From assembly GCA_021234155.1 (NCBI GenBank), contig JAJEKV010000011.1, forward strand, positions 10,845,045 through 10,909,044: DNA of 64,000 bases. The letters run 5' to 3'. The notes beneath the pieces are model-generated. The model was not told the DNA's origin. It did no database searches and saw only the letters and a program-made list of their open reading frames with translations. This DNA is from Isoetes taiwanensis. Its lineage: Eukaryota > Streptophyta > Lycopodiopsida > Isoetales > Isoetaceae. Positions 1 to 12,311 of the stretch are shown here, piece by piece. The position numbers and the translations under genes are program-made. Within the stretch, counting starts at the first letter, position 1. The number at the start of each line of letters is the position of its first letter.

Positions 1-1840
1 TTCATTGCAGCCAGCAGTTTACGTGACCACTGTGCCACTTGCTGCGTCCGCCACCGGTGAGCGGCCATGGGTGGTAAGCGAGGATGCCCAGATTATCGCT
101 TTTGATGACAAGTTAGAGCACGTACCGTTATGGGTGGTGGCATGATTGCCGGGCTTGCCCTCGATCAAAAGCAGTTACTCTATCACGAGGCGATCTCGGC
201 TTATTGTCCCGCGCCATTTCCGGGTATCGGGGAACATTTGGATTGCTCCTCGGTCAATTCGCCGACGCCGCTGGGAATAGTCAACAGTAGAAAAACCATT
301 TTATTTTGCCCGATCCCCATCTGCGCCAACATGATATCCCGGACCTCTATTCACGGACAAAGGATGGAGGTTAGCCAGGACTTTAAATGTCACGGGGAAT
401 CGATTTCTCTTTGCTAACGTACTGTAAGGATGACTATGTAAGAAAGAAAGGGTGACGCAGGATGGAAGCACAATGCAGAGAATAGCATCCCGCGAGGCCA
501 GATCACGTTGGAGGCACGCCAAAGCACTGTTCCGAGCTGGGCGGAACTATGTTGCTGGGGAGGCGGTAGGGTATTGATTAACAAAGTGCGGATAAGTCTG
601 AAACTCACGACGCGCAACCTAGGCGTCAAGCACGGTTGCGCCAGATTTTTTATTTGTATGGGGCGGCTTTGGCCTGCACAAGCGATACCGCATGCAGGCA
701 TCTGCATATTTCCATAAGGTTGACGGAATGGATTACTGCATCTTCTCCGGGCTCTGTGCAAAGGAGCCACAGCGATACGAAGTGGCGAGAACGCATTGCT
801 TCCCTTGAGGGTGGTCCATAGACTATCAACTTTTATTATGGATGCTCTTCGGATAACCCAGCGGGCGGGGAGCTGGGACTGAATGGCGCTTTCTTTACTT
901 ACTCTGTGGGATGCGCCCTCTTGCAAAACTAAAGCAGGCTTCACCGCGGGTGTCAAATCCTTGAACATGGCCCCACCGGTATTGCGAGGCACATCTCACT
1001 GAAATGGGAGGCCTGCAATAAGGAGACAGGGGGTCCCTAGCTCAAGGTGAGGCAGGGCCAGCAGGGAGTTGAGATGGAGGGCAAGGGAATCCCGGCATGA
1101 GGAGATTATGCAGTCTTTGTCACCTCTTGATGTGACAGAAGATGAACACCATGCTCACAGTGCCCGGCGCGCACACAGAGTAGCTCATGCGGATGCCGAG
1201 ACCAGCCCATTCATCAACTAAGCCAATGGTTGCGTCGATCATTTTACCGGAAAGTCTCTACCGTCCAGTCCCTCGGCTTCCTGTAATTTGGCTTCCCTGC
1301 CCAGTAGAACTCTCAGCCTACTACGGTTTCCTCCCCATGGGAGTTTTCATCGATCTGTTGAGACACATTGTCACGGTTTCTTTGTGTTTTGGCTTTCATA
1401 TTGTACTCATGTCACTGAGCGGTTAGCCTCAGGTGAGCCGATGTAAAATATATTCCTTCTTCTGCTGTGTGTTATGAACGCCTCTATCCTTCTGAGCTTT
1501 CTAGAATACGGAGGAAAAGATGGCGGGTTCTGGCCCGTGGCCGCTGAAAAATGGGTGAAATGTAACCGGTGACTGCAGCTCTCAGCCCCTTTCATAAAAA
1601 TGCTTTTATTTTAATTGCACTCGCGTTGTGCTTCTGATGGCACAAAGGTGACGTTTATCTGTGAGTAGCCGGAGGATAATCACTAACAATGGCTCTACAT
1701 CATTCTGGACCGTTATTTGTCGTGCGCGAACCGCGGAGGTGATGAAGAACTTCACGCATAAATTTACGCAATTAAATGACATTGATGCATCGGCTCAAAT
1801 CATGCGTATGTTTTCTCGTGAATATGTTTTGGCATTTTAA
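1..1840. other. GC-richer unassigned DNA
   Basis: This stretch is visibly richer in G+C than the DNA that follows. It has several modest open frames on both strands; the longest is about 190 codons on the minus strand (414-992). None shows a motif I recognise, and the frames overlap antisense to each other, so I do not call a gene. A plus-strand frame from base 2 reads fairly protein-like for about 400 bases but is broken by stops. It could be a decayed coding sequence or mobile-element interior. Confidence 0.4.
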
Positions 1841-3486
1841 CTAAAGCGGCAATGCTAAGGAATAACCAGCTCCCTTTCTATTACTGGCATTTTATACTCA
1901 ATACTTGTGAATAGTTCTTCTTATGACATGAACTTCACACTCTGTCTGGTGAACAAACACAATGTCTTTCATGGTCAATCTTCAATCATATCAAGTGTTT
2001 TTATCCTAGCATTTTGCATTATGGGGTGAACATAGGAACAACGACAACATATAAATCACAGTTGAACGTCAGTGGACCCATGTTTTCATCATGGCCATGA
2101 ACATCACGTTAAGCAATATTTAATATTTTCTTCGAAAGTTTATGCAGGGTACATGGGCACAAAATTGATATGGTATGATGGATAATAATCTGAATGGAGC
2201 TTCATTTATGAATGAACACTTTTATTTAGATACGACGGCACCAGGGATAAAGTGATTGATTGGATCTCGGATTGTCCCATTAGGGGTGTTACGAGGTGGC
2301 TAAGATTTGCCAAATGGCTATTTTTTAGACCCTTTTGAGGTGATGCAGCACAGTTAAGGATTAATAAAGTTGGCTTTTGAGAAAAATACCAGCCATTCAA
2401 AAGGAAGAAAATTCTTCATTGCCCTAGTTGGCCCTGAGGTTTTCAACTTGGATTGGCTGCGGCATGATGTTACAGATCATTTCCTGCGAGCTAATTAGGC
2501 GCGTCACATTCGATTTGAAGCTAGCCATGCCCAATCTATTAAGGGGACCTCTTTCATTGCTCGAACATCATTTAAGCTACCTCAAACATGTTTTGATGGA
2601 TCTTGGTTGGTTATAATTTGTTTAGGTTCGTGCTATGAAGGAAGAATCTTAATATGAGCATTTTAAGGTTTAATAGTAGTGATAGCATTAAAATTGGTGA
2701 CAAAGGGGCTCACCAAGTTAGCCGATGGGATGGTTTAACAACTTAAATATCGTGTTCCTTTTAGTAAATATTGTTTATTCAGTATAAGTTGTACTTTGAA
2801 CATCTTTGTTATCATTTTGTAATAGAAACTATGTTGAACCAGTTGTCATTTCATGTGTACTAATGAGTCCTCAAAGTTTCAAAAGTCAAATAGTTTACAC
2901 TTTAGCCCAGAAAACCAAAACTTAGCCAATACAAAATTTCATATAAAAATTATTTTAGCAAGCGGGAAGAGATAACTGAGGGTTTATTCTATCTAAAGTT
3001 CTCGGAAAAAAAGCCCATGAACTTTTTGTTTTCTAGATCTAGCTAATCTGTCCCCGAGAATAGAAAAACATTTAAGGGCCCCTAAAAGGTACCACGGTCT
3101 CATTCACGACTACATATTCAATAGAATCCTCCAAGAGGTTTCCTTCTCTGTGGATTATAACAAAGTGGATTTTCCAATATATAAAGCGGTGATCGAGCCA
3201 TCACGCCAATTTGCTGCCTTGCAATCATGGCCAGGTGTTAAAATGACGCAAAATTCTTGAGCAATTTAATGGCATAGGCAAAACATGGGTAGAGCGCCGC
3301 CGTTTTAGCGCTAAGCATTCCCCACTATTGACCACACATTTCACGCCAAGCTCCTCTGCTAAGAGATAGTCGAAATAAACAGGAATCTATTGCGACTCAT
3401 AGACTTATGAGCTGCGACATTGTTTCTAAGGAGAATTATGGGAGATTATTATGACTAAAAGACCCTCAGAACTATAAAATGAAATA
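1841..3486. other. AT-rich DNA, no gene seen
   Basis: Stop codons are frequent in all frames. I see no protein motif, tandem repeat or terminal repeat in this interval. Confidence 0.5.
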
Positions 3487-3491
3487 TGAAG

Positions 3492-4401
3492 GAAAATTAA
3501 ATTTAATGGAGCAGAGTTTTCAGTTCATCTATTCTTCAATGTTGCAACGCAAACATTTTCTTGAGAACCAAAATACAATGGTATTATATGGATCTCAATA
3601 AATGGTATCTCATGCTTATATTCCTAGAACTTCTTTACCAAAACACTTGCAATGTGATGGCCAAGCAAAACCATTGAGCAATACTATACGTCATTCGTCT
3701 CACACGAAATCAGTGAACCATTAATTCGCCCAGCTGGATCCTTTGTAGCAATGGGATTGACCCCATATCATAGCAATTCGGCGGCCAGGCCTTCTATGGC
3801 AAAACTTGGCGCTCCGTCGATCAGCTTTGCTATATCCGGGTAAGTTCATTCAATCATTCTTGTTGATTTATTCGAGATCGGTCAGGCGGTTCGGCCTGCC
3901 AGAAGCCGATTGCTCTTGGCTCAAGACGTTGTTGGGGAGCTTAGATAAACAAAATAGTAGCTTCAATGTATCCATAAGGTAAGTTTTCAAATCCCCTTTT
4001 CTTCTTTCTTTAGTTTTTCCTTATACCTTTATAACCACAATAGCACCATCGATTTTTCTCACTATCTAGAATGCAGCTAGGTTATTCTCTTAAAACAGAT
4101 AGAACTTTGAGTTTAGATAATTGCTTCCAAGATATTCATTCATTTTCACCCGACCTTGAATATTTTGTATCTTTAATGAGTTAACCGATGCTTTTTTTTC
4201 ATGTTAATGCGGTATTTTCTTCATGTCCTCTCATATTTTCTTGCTACTTTGCTTCTATTGGTCTGAATCTCCATCCTTTGTGTCATAATGGTTCCCATCT
4301 CATCATTATTTGATGTTGTATTTTCTGCCACATCATCAGATTTCATTTCATGAATTCTTTCCTGAAATTTCCATATCTTTTCAATATCCACGGTTTGTCT
4401 G
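3492..4401 (-). repeat. 3' LTR of the copia element
   Basis: Aligns along its length to 8824-9728 in the same orientation, with scattered small indels and substitutions. Many differences fall at CAG/CTG triplets; for example the terminal CCACAGG of the other copy is read here as CCACGG. Confidence 0.72.
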
Positions 4402-4756
4402 GTGGTTTTCAACGAAATGCGTATCTCTTGTATCAATATTTTCTTGGCGTGGGATTATATACTCTAACCCTTAGACTGATCATCATAACCACAAGATATG
4501 TTATCATGGATCTGACAATACAACTTCAGCCTTGTTCTTGAGGGCACGCAGGTATAGAATTGGGACATCCATTACACTTTAAATTTCTCATAGTTTGGCA
4601 TCTTTCAGACCATGGCGGGTGGTGATCACCATCTAAACTGGCGATGGCAATGCATTTAGTTTCTCGGTAGGTTTCTTGCTTCTTCCCATAAGAAATTTGG
4701 TAGCTAGTGCTTGATCATTGATCTTCTGACGTGGAGTTTAGTTGTATAGCATTGGT

Positions 4757-5279
4757 ATCCGGATGGGCATATTTGCCCTTTATTCAAGATCTGGACGTAC
4801 ATAGCGATCCTGGTTGTGGTATGCATGTACAAGTTTTTGTATCTTTGTATTAAGGTTTGCAAAATACTATAAGGTTTAGAATGTATAATGGTGTTAATTT
4901 TGTACATATATTATTATAAATTTTGGGAGAGCTCTCATTTGCCCTACGATAATAATACCCAAACCAAAGGGGTTTAAAGGGGGATTTTAATTTAAATGTG
5001 TCAAATGCAATGGTTTGTGTTAATAATATTAATGGTAGTTGTGTGTGTAAAATTTTTGGCCAGAATACATATAGACATTACCTAATACTCTAATGATGAT
5101 GATGGATGGAAGGCACTAAGAAATCCATAAATGCATGTAACAATTTTAGAAACACTTGTGCATGTAATATCATTGCATGGAGATTCCTTAGTGCATGTAA
5201 TATTGTTTTACCGTATGTCACGTGCATGGAGATTCCTTAGTGCATATGAATCATAATATAGAAAATGATAGTAGAGCTA
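4757..5279 (+). repeat. Dispersed repeat R1, copy 1 (inside copia element)
   Basis: Shares a core with 11812-11965, 18836-19165 and 20781-21335: a CCCTTTATTC-type start, a TGCAAAATACTATAAG motif, ACCCAAACCAAAGGGG followed by GGGGGATTTTAATTTAAA, then short internal repeats containing GCATGGAGATTCCTTAGTGC. No coding potential. It may be a SINE or solo terminal repeat; class not determined. Confidence 0.6.
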
Positions 5280-5296
5280 ATAGCTGGTACTAATCC

Positions 5297-7420
5297 ACCC
5301 AAAGATTGTTTTCAATCGATAGCAAAGAAGTTCAATATGTAGCTTTTTCTGCACCATGGCAAAGGATTGCTTATTGAAATGCAACTACAAGGCATTCTCA
5401 CATGTTTTGAAAGATAAGATGCACCACTTCCCATGTACATGACTTTTGAACCAATAGACAAATAGATAATACAAAATGTCAGCGGACGGAAACAACTAAA
5501 GAAATTATATACTAGGAATTACCAATCTCTCTTGTACGGTTCATTTACCGGTCTTCTTTGTATTGCACAAGTTTTGTAAAAGTTTGGACTTAGCTATCAT
5601 GAGAACTCTATGCTCCATGAACATTAGGAGGCAGGATGAAGAATGCAACTAGACCACGATCCCTCGATCGGTGATCTCGGCGCCATAAAATTCATCCCTT
5701 TTTCCTGATACGGTAGAAATTTTGAATGTTGGGTGTAAGCGTGTGTCGCTGTTTCTTGGACATTCATCGATGTCAATTAATGAATGAAAGTTGATGGATG
5801 GTCATTGCTAAGATTGCCAAGATAATGCAGGAAGCATTTGTTTGCGGATATAACACTATTAGTTCAAGCATAATGCATAAGCCAACATCAAAAGCAAAAC
5901 TGTAATCACAAAATTGAAAGAAGGTCATACCAACATGCTCCATAGCTCCTCACGACACTGATCTCATCACTGTCACAAATTAATTCCAACAACGAATTAT
6001 AACAAACAATCTCTTCTCCAATCGCCTTCATCACGAGGGTATTAATTTATTTGTACCGGATGTACAAAAAGCCACAAGGTAAAATATGGAGGCTACATAT
6101 GTTCTCAAAGACTTTTAAAGAAGTTGAGCTTTCTCATTTTTCAGTAATTTTTACCTAGAAAGGCGTTGTGCATTAGAGTTCGTTTGAAGTCCGGTTTTAA
6201 TATGCGGATAAGGCCCCGCTAAGCTTCGGTCATTGTGAGCACTAACAAGATTTCCATTTGTTAATGGGCGTTGGCACTCCACCGTGCCCTCAATCCTCTG
6301 TACCAAAGTTCGAGTCGATACGGCGAGGAGGCTGAGAATCAGAAAGCCCGAGGGCAATATAGGCTGTCTAGACTTTGCGGTGAACCCATTTATTATTCCG
6401 AATCAAAATGAAGGCAGAAACTCACCCGCGGCAATCATGGGAATTAAAAAGGGGCCTGGCAGAACCCAGCGAGCTATGCGGTCTGACATATCAAAGCGGT
6501 GTGCTCCATAGAACCTGTAAAATCTGCTCTACTTCTTGACTGTACATCCATTTACACAAATTAGGAGAAAAGGCACGCGGGTGTAAAGTTCATGGCCTTC
6601 GGTTGGTGCTTTAGTAAAGAAATTTGGTACAAAACCATAGAGCGGCTAAAATGCATTGGTCGGCCCGTGCATGCCGACTTCAGGGAATTCATATGTGAAC
6701 CATTGGAAGTTGGCACTAAAATAAGGCGAAGTATATGCTCACAGATGTCTTAGATTAGTGCGTCTCATGGAATCACCAGATCATCAAATCCTTGCCGAAA
6801 CCTTAAGGAAAAAGTATAAAATACAAAAGAAACCCCACGGTATTTTTGCTACATATTACATTTGTAGTGTGGCTAGAGTATATTATCTTTTTATTCCTCT
6901 CTTGGCACAAAACCTTTGAATTTATTAGACGTATACTCACACCTGCAATGCGATGATGCGCACCTTATTCTTCTCCTATTGAGGCATTTCCTCTTGACTA
7001 CAAAAGTTATGAGCGCCTCAAATGCCAAATCTTTACTCCTTAAACTGGCCATACCTTGTTCTTCTCACGTAATCATCAATTAGGGTTAAAAATATTTTTT
7101 TCACGTGATTCTGTAACATTGAGGAGAAGTTAGCACAAATTAGGATAAAATCCAAGAATCCCCTTTTGCCCTTTTGGCTGATCCTGCTTGGCTAGGTCTA
7201 CATTGTTTACCAGCATGCACCTTGCATGCTTATAATTCTCAATTTGTGGTCCGTGATTTGAGCCAATAGCCTTGTTTAATCATAGTTTCAATGTGTATTT
7301 TTAATGTTTGTATGTCCAGTCTTTCATGCCAAGTTATAATGTTTGGAATTTCAACCCAGTTCTGACATTGATGTTTGTCTTTCTAATCCAAACAAGTTTA
7401 AGTATTTGAGAATTTGATTT
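5297..7420 (-). pseudogene. copia pol remnant (integrase, RNase H traces)
   Basis: Minus-strand patches follow the Ty1/copia polyprotein order. WHERLGHTNI (7303-7333) is the GAG-pre-integrase signature. A patch ending GKQCRPSQAGSAKRAKG (about 7150-7230), then SKDLAFEALITFVVK (about 6990-7080) and EYTSNKFKGF (about 6915-6950) match the integrase zinc and catalytic-core neighbourhood. Near 5297-5360 a patch ending SIENNLWVD resembles the end of the RNase H domain. The interval between (about 5.4-6.8 kb) should hold reverse transcriptase but I cannot read its YVDD box. Stops and frameshifts are frequent. Assignment to copia rather than gypsy rests on the integrase-before-RNase-H order and the WHERLGH motif. 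Confidence 0.65.
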
Positions 7421-7959
7421 CTCCTTCAAAGATTTACCTGCGGTGCATTTTGCTCAAAACAACCTTGAAACCTAAGTCAATAGTATGAAATTGATAAATT
7501 TCTGACCAAAGTTAATTTTGATTCTACATTCTTAAGATTTACAACATTTCCATTTAGATCAAATGGTTCCAACCTCTCCAATGTCTTGATCCTCATGATT
7601 CCCATTCCCAACTTGAATGTCCATTTTGACGAATTACGTCTTTCGACATTGAGCTTGAAGCCGGGGTTCTCGATTTTCAGCTCTCCACTATCTAGAATGA
7701 GAAGATCATCGGTATTAATTTCTTATCCCAATTTGCTAAAACTTTATTTTTATTTACCTCTCTGCATCTTCATTTGTCTCTTCTTCCAAAGGTACTTCCT
7801 CGACCATTTGCTTCAAAGTTCAGTTTTGCCTCTTCCTTTGCCCTGCCTCTGTTTCCCTAATGAAAATGCCCCTCTTCCTCCCTCTTTCCTTGAATTTGAG
7901 TTCTCTTTAAGTGGAAGCGGTTAGTTCATAGTGACCTCTCCCTCCACCGGTTATAACAA

Positions 7960-8793
7960 CTTATCTCCTTTGTTAGACTAGGACAATTTATCTTTAAATG
8001 ACCATCGCGATTACAGTGGCGCGGGGTCAAGATTACCTCCTTTTAGTGTTTCCCGCACTTTTCTTTGGCTCCTTTTCCCCTTTAAGCCCAGTATGTCGGC
8101 AGTCTCCCTCTTCATCTAGAACTTTAGCACGTTAGTTCATTTTTAATTCTCGACCTCCATTTTGTCTTGGCAATTTGCTCTTATGAACATGGAAATATTC
8201 CCAGGACTTATTCACCCGACTCTTGACATTACCAACACTGTTGTTGTTGAGTGTAAAAGTACTCAGGCTCCTTCTAAATCACGCAATTATATTATCAAAA
8301 GTCTGCGGGAACTCATTAACATCATCTCCTTCTTGCAAGACTTCAAATCTTCATAATTCATTTTCTAGCACATCAATTTGAAGAGTCTTCTCCCTCATAA
8401 TTAGTAAGCATATGGTTCCACAGTGAAAGCAGGATGCATACCTCTCAACTTTAAAACTATCTTTGGAACTTACTTTACTTATGATTGCATTGTGCTTCCA
8501 TCACCTTGGCATGTTCTTTGCTTCTTGTTTTGTCTCTTTGATTATTAAAATTTGTTGTTCTTGTTTGTCTCCTTACGGTTCCTTGAGGAAGATCCTTCCT
8601 CCCACAGCATCAACAACTTACTTGTGCTTCGAACGACCTCAAACATCTCAGTAGGTTCTTGAATCTTCTTTAATCAAATGCCACAAGATCTCTTCTACAC
8701 CTTAGGACATATGTTTTATTTTTCCTTCCATGCCAGAAACAGGTGCCCCAGACACCTCGGCGTTGCAGCGAGTCCTGCACCGTCGGTAGCCAT
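7960..8793 (-). pseudogene. copia gag remnant
   Basis: On the minus strand a start codon at 8793 in an A-rich context opens a frame beginning MATDGAGLAATP, similar in style to copia Gag N-termini. It soon meets stops. Further on (8280-8340) a patch reads EGDDVNEFPQTFDNIIA, typical of the Gag core. At 7979-8020 a zinc-knuckle-like patch reads HCNRDGHLKINCP, where the first cysteine of the usual CX2CX4HX4C pattern is not visible. Gag would form the cytoplasmic particle that packages element RNA. Several stops and shifts make it non-functional as read. Confidence 0.6.
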
Positions 8794-8823
8794 CTTTACC
8801 AAAATAACACAATACGATGCAGA

Positions 8824-9728
8824 GAAAATTAAATTTAATGGGCAAGTTTTCAATTCATCTATTCTTCAATGTTGCAACCTCAAACATTTTTACTGAGCAA
8901 ATACAATGGTATGATCAACCTATGCACATAAGATCTCAGTAAATGAAAGTATCTCATATATATTCTAGAACTTCTTTAACACAAAACACTTGCAATGAGT
9001 AGTAAACAAAACCATTAGACAATACTATCGTCATTAAGTCATGAGAAATCATTTGAACCATTGATGCTGTAGCTCAGTCCAACTGTAGCAATGGGATTGA
9101 CCATATCTTGTAACAATTAGGTGACGCTGTATACAAACTTGGCTCCAAATCCGATCGAATCAACCTGCTATATCCCGGTAAGTTCATTCAATCTATTCTT
9201 ATTTGATTTATTAAAGGGAATCAGTCGTGGTTCAGCTGGAATTCTCTTGTTGCTTAGCTCAAAGACATTGAAGTAGAGCTTAAGATAAACAAAATAGCCA
9301 GCTTCAATGTGTATCCATAAGGTAAGTTTTCAATCCCTGCTTCTTTCTTTGGTTTTCCTTGTACCTTTACCATACAATAGCATTGATTTTCTCACTATCT
9401 AGAATACCTTCTAGGTTATTCTCTTGAAGCAATTAGAACTTTAAGTTAGATAATTGCTTCCAAGATAATACATTCACAGTATGAATATTTGTATCTTTAA
9501 TGAAGTGCTTTCGTGCTTTTTCCTTATTGTCGCGATTATTTTCTTCATGTCCTCTCATATTTCTTCTTCTTTGCTTTCTATTGATTAGGATACCATCAAC
9601 GTCATAATGGTTTCCCACATCTCATCATTATTTGATGTTACCATTTTCACCCCTTTGTCATGGATTTCATTTCCTTAATTCTTTCCCACGAAATTTCCAT
9701 ATCTTTTCAATATCCACAGGTTTGTACA
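8824..9728 (-). repeat. 5' LTR of the copia element
   Basis: Partner of 3492-4401. The gag-like start codon (8793-8791) lies about 30 bases inside this LTR. No convincing tRNA primer-binding site is visible in that short gap. Confidence 0.72.
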
Positions 9729-9733
9729 TGAAG

Positions 9734-10389
9734 ACATGGAAAAGGATGGGAAAAGGAGGAGGAAAGCACGGGAAAAAAAAAAAAAAAAGGTGGGAAAAAT
9801 GGGAAAAGAGAAATAGAAAAAAAAAGAATGGAAAAGGGGAAAAGAGAGTGGGAAAAAAGAAATGAGGGAAAAAAGGAAAAAACATAGAAAAGGAAAAGAG
9901 GGAAAGGGGAGGAGAAATGGATGGAAAAAAACATAGAAAAGGTAAAAAAGGGCATGGAGGTAAAAAGGGCATGGAAAACATGAGGGAGAAAAAAAAAAAA
10001 TGGAAGGAAAAGGGCTTACAAAAAAAGGAGGAAAATGGTGGGAAATGCGAAAAGGGAAGGGAAAAAATAACATGGAAAAAAGCGAAAAGAGTAAAAGGTT
10101 GAGAAAAAAACATGGAAAAAAGGATGGGGAAAAAGAGAAGGCAAAAAAAAGAGAAAGGGAAGGAAAAGGCAAAGAAAAAAAAAGAGAAGAGGGAAAAGGT
10201 GGAGAAAGGAGCAAAGGGAAAGGAAAAAGGTTAGCGGGGAGCGAGGGGAAGGGGAAGGAAAGGGATGGGAAAACAAAAGGAAACATATGAGAAAACGAGA
10301 AAAAAAAAAAGGAAAAAAAAAAACATATAGAGAAAATAAGAAAAATTGAAATGGGGATAGAGCAAAAGGGAAAGAAAAAAAGGATAGGG
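9734..10389 (+). repeat. Long homopurine (GGGAAAA-rich) tract
   Basis: For about 650 bases the plus strand is almost entirely A and G, built from irregular variants of words such as ATGGGAAAA and CATGGAAAA, with runs of up to 16 A. It starts immediately to the right of the copia LTR and its TGAAG flank. Open frames across it translate to Lys/Gly/Glu-rich or, on the other strand, Phe/Pro/Ser-rich low-complexity strings and are not genes. Such mirror-like polypurine DNA can form triplex (H-DNA). Confidence 0.85.
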
Positions 10390-11170
10390 CTTTTCTCAAG
10401 CCCAAAGTATTCCTTGGGCTCTCAACTTATGCCCGGCTGCTTGGCTGAGCACCATTACTAGTATTATATGCAAGATATGAATATAAATAAGCATGGACTA
10501 GTTATGGTACACAATCAGACAATTTGGATATATGGTAAAATCTCTTTTAAGCTATTATCGCCAACTCTATTTATCATTGCATTGTCATTTATGTAAAAGG
10601 TACAATGATTTTTACCTTTTGTAGCATAATTTTTGAAAGGAAGAGTTGAAATCCACATGGGTTCCACTTGTTTGTGGTTTAACATTACCTTTTAACTATG
10701 CAATCCCACATAACTTACTAATTTTATAAATAGAGTACACTACACCAATATGGTCTCACCATGGATATTAAACAATCTCATATTTAGGGTTGGCTGTTAG
10801 AAAGGCTCAACTCCATCAGCCCTGCAGAATTATGGATGTAACTCCAAGGTTCAAAACTCAAGTTGCTAGAGTGGCACGGGCCCGTCGACTATCAATGTGA
10901 TCCTCAATGATACCATGATCTTGAGGGATCTTCATGAAAATTTGGGCCATTCGAAATTCAAGCTAGCAAGGGAGGCGATATAATGTTAATAGATGCTTCT
11001 AGTGCATGTTTGATTAAATTACGGAACAAGTGCTCATGGGTAGTTCAATAGAGTGGAGCGAAAGATCTTCAAGTCTCAAAAACCTAGAGGGGTCAACAAA
11101 AGATCTTCAAACCTGGTTTCTTTGTCAACATAACTATGTACTTGTTTTTAGTGTTAACAATACACAACTA
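10390..11170. other. No gene seen
   Basis: AT-rich DNA with scattered stops. A short inverted repeat, GGGCTT-N5-AAGCCC, sits at about 10387-10403 at the edge of the purine tract. Confidence 0.4.
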
Positions 11171-11179
11171 AAATACATA

Positions 11180-11710
11180 CTAGAAACGTAAAGAAAGTTA
11201 TCCCTTTTATGTGATCTAAGTGATAGGAAACATGACGTTGATTATGTTTGATGAAGGGATTGAATGTAACATACAAGTTCAGCAGGGTTGCCCCTTGTCT
11301 CCTAAAATATTTGGGATGTACATAGGCCATAATGGAATTCATAAGAAGTAAAAGGGAGGATTTATATGCACCAGAATTAGAGAGGACCAAAGTACCAAAC
11401 ATGTTATATCACCGGATGATCTGATCATGATGATAACAAATAGGAATGAACTAGATTGCATGCTTGGCATATTAGAAGAATTTTGTACAAAAGCAGGGGA
11501 TAACAACGAATCTAGAAAAATAAAGATTGTCAATTTTGGAAAAGCGGCAAAGAAGAAGAGGTAGTCAAGTACTTCGAGCAACCAATGGATAAAGTAGAGG
11601 AATACAAATATCTGGGTTACAAATTAGGAAATTAAGAGCACATGAAAGTAAGGTTTAGAAGAAAGATGGCACATGGCAATACAAAATTACTATGGGATGC
11701 AATTGGTATG
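11180..11710 (+). pseudogene. LINE reverse-transcriptase fragment
   Basis: The plus strand reads VQQGCPLSPKIFGMYI around 11275-11330, the motif B block of LINE reverse transcriptases. It is followed by DDLIMMITNRNELDCMLGIL (about 11412-11475), which holds the Asp-Asp of motif C, and by a VEEYKYLGYKL patch (about 11590-11630) typical of the region after the catalytic core. The frame changes several times and the catalytic box appears degraded, so it is a non-functional scrap of a few hundred bases. It resembles the RT of the LINE at 43944-48218 more than the L1-type elements near 60 kb. Confidence 0.65.
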
Positions 11711-11811
11711 TCTTGAAGCGAGGGATAGGTTAAAATGCGTCTGAAATCTAAATTCACGGCGTATAAAGTTAAATCATTATTTTTTTGAAAAAAAACATAT
11801 TTACATGGGCA

Positions 11812-11965
11812 AATATGCCCATCGGCGGCTCGGTGCGGAGTAACCCCCGTGTGTGAATATGCACCCAAGCCAAAGGGGGTTTAAGGGGAATTTAATTTTG
11901 AAGTGTGCAATGTAATGGTTTATGTTGTAGCTAAAAATTTTGGCCCCCCGGGGCCTCAACAAAAA
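11812..11965 (+). repeat. Dispersed repeat R1, partial copy 2
   Basis: Contains the R1 core (GAATATGCACCCAAGCC, GGGGTTTAAGGGG, then TTTTTGGCCCC). Truncated at both ends compared with 20781-21335. Confidence 0.55.
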
Positions 11966-12012
11966 CATTACATTATACTTAAATGAATTGATGTTATGTT
12001 GTGTTCGGACCC

Positions 12013-12052
12013 TAACAAACAAACAAACAAACAAACAAACAACAAACATACA
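12013..12052 (+). repeat. (AAAC)n microsatellite
   Basis: Seven to eight AAAC-type units, followed by an imperfect ACAAACATAC end. Confidence 0.9.
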
Positions 12053-12240
12053 ATACATTTCAATATTTTGGAACATAGGACCAATGAAATAGGACCAATG
12101 AAAAAGGAGAGTGGCTATACAAAAAGACAAGTAAACACAGGTAAACATAATAGAAAACATTTGTAATGATGTCCATCCACATAAGAATCGCTTCGTATTG
12201 AGGAATCGAGAAGGCGTTAACCAACAACCGTATCTGGAAA

Positions 12241-12311
12241 CAACGACTAGTGGATATTGGTACTGCCACTTGGTAACAACGACTAGTGGATATTGGTACT
12301 GCCACTTGGTA
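12241..12311 (+). repeat. 36 bp tandem duplication
   Basis: Two consecutive identical units, beginning CAACGACTAGTGGATATTGG at 12241 and again at 12277. Confidence 0.95.

Larger units (their letters stand above)
3492..9728 (-). mobile_element. Decayed Ty1/copia LTR retrotransposon
   Basis: Two direct repeats of about 0.9 kb (3492-4401 and 8824-9728) flank about 4.4 kb whose minus strand holds, in the order expected for Ty1/copia, gag (with a zinc-knuckle-like motif), the GAG-pre-integrase motif, integrase and an RNase H-like patch. The 5' LTR is therefore the right-hand one. A 5 bp direct repeat, TGAAG, lies at 3487-3491 and 9729-9733 and is a candidate target-site duplication. The outer LTR end reads TGTACA in element orientation. 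The inner LTR ends are uncertain because the two copies differ there, so boundaries may be off by up to about 10 bases. All frames are broken and the reverse-transcriptase core is not clearly readable. An R1 repeat copy lies inside (4757-5279). Confidence 0.75.

Noticed and set aside
7586-7924. 112-codon plus-strand frame
   Set aside because: Antisense to the copia gag-pol remnant. The Pro/Leu/Phe-rich content reflects the purine-rich opposite strand.
9667-10405. Several long frames on both strands (up to ~200 codons)
   Set aside because: They lie in the homopurine/homopyrimidine tract and encode only Phe/Pro/Ser or Lys/Gly/Glu strings. Low stop-codon content follows from composition.
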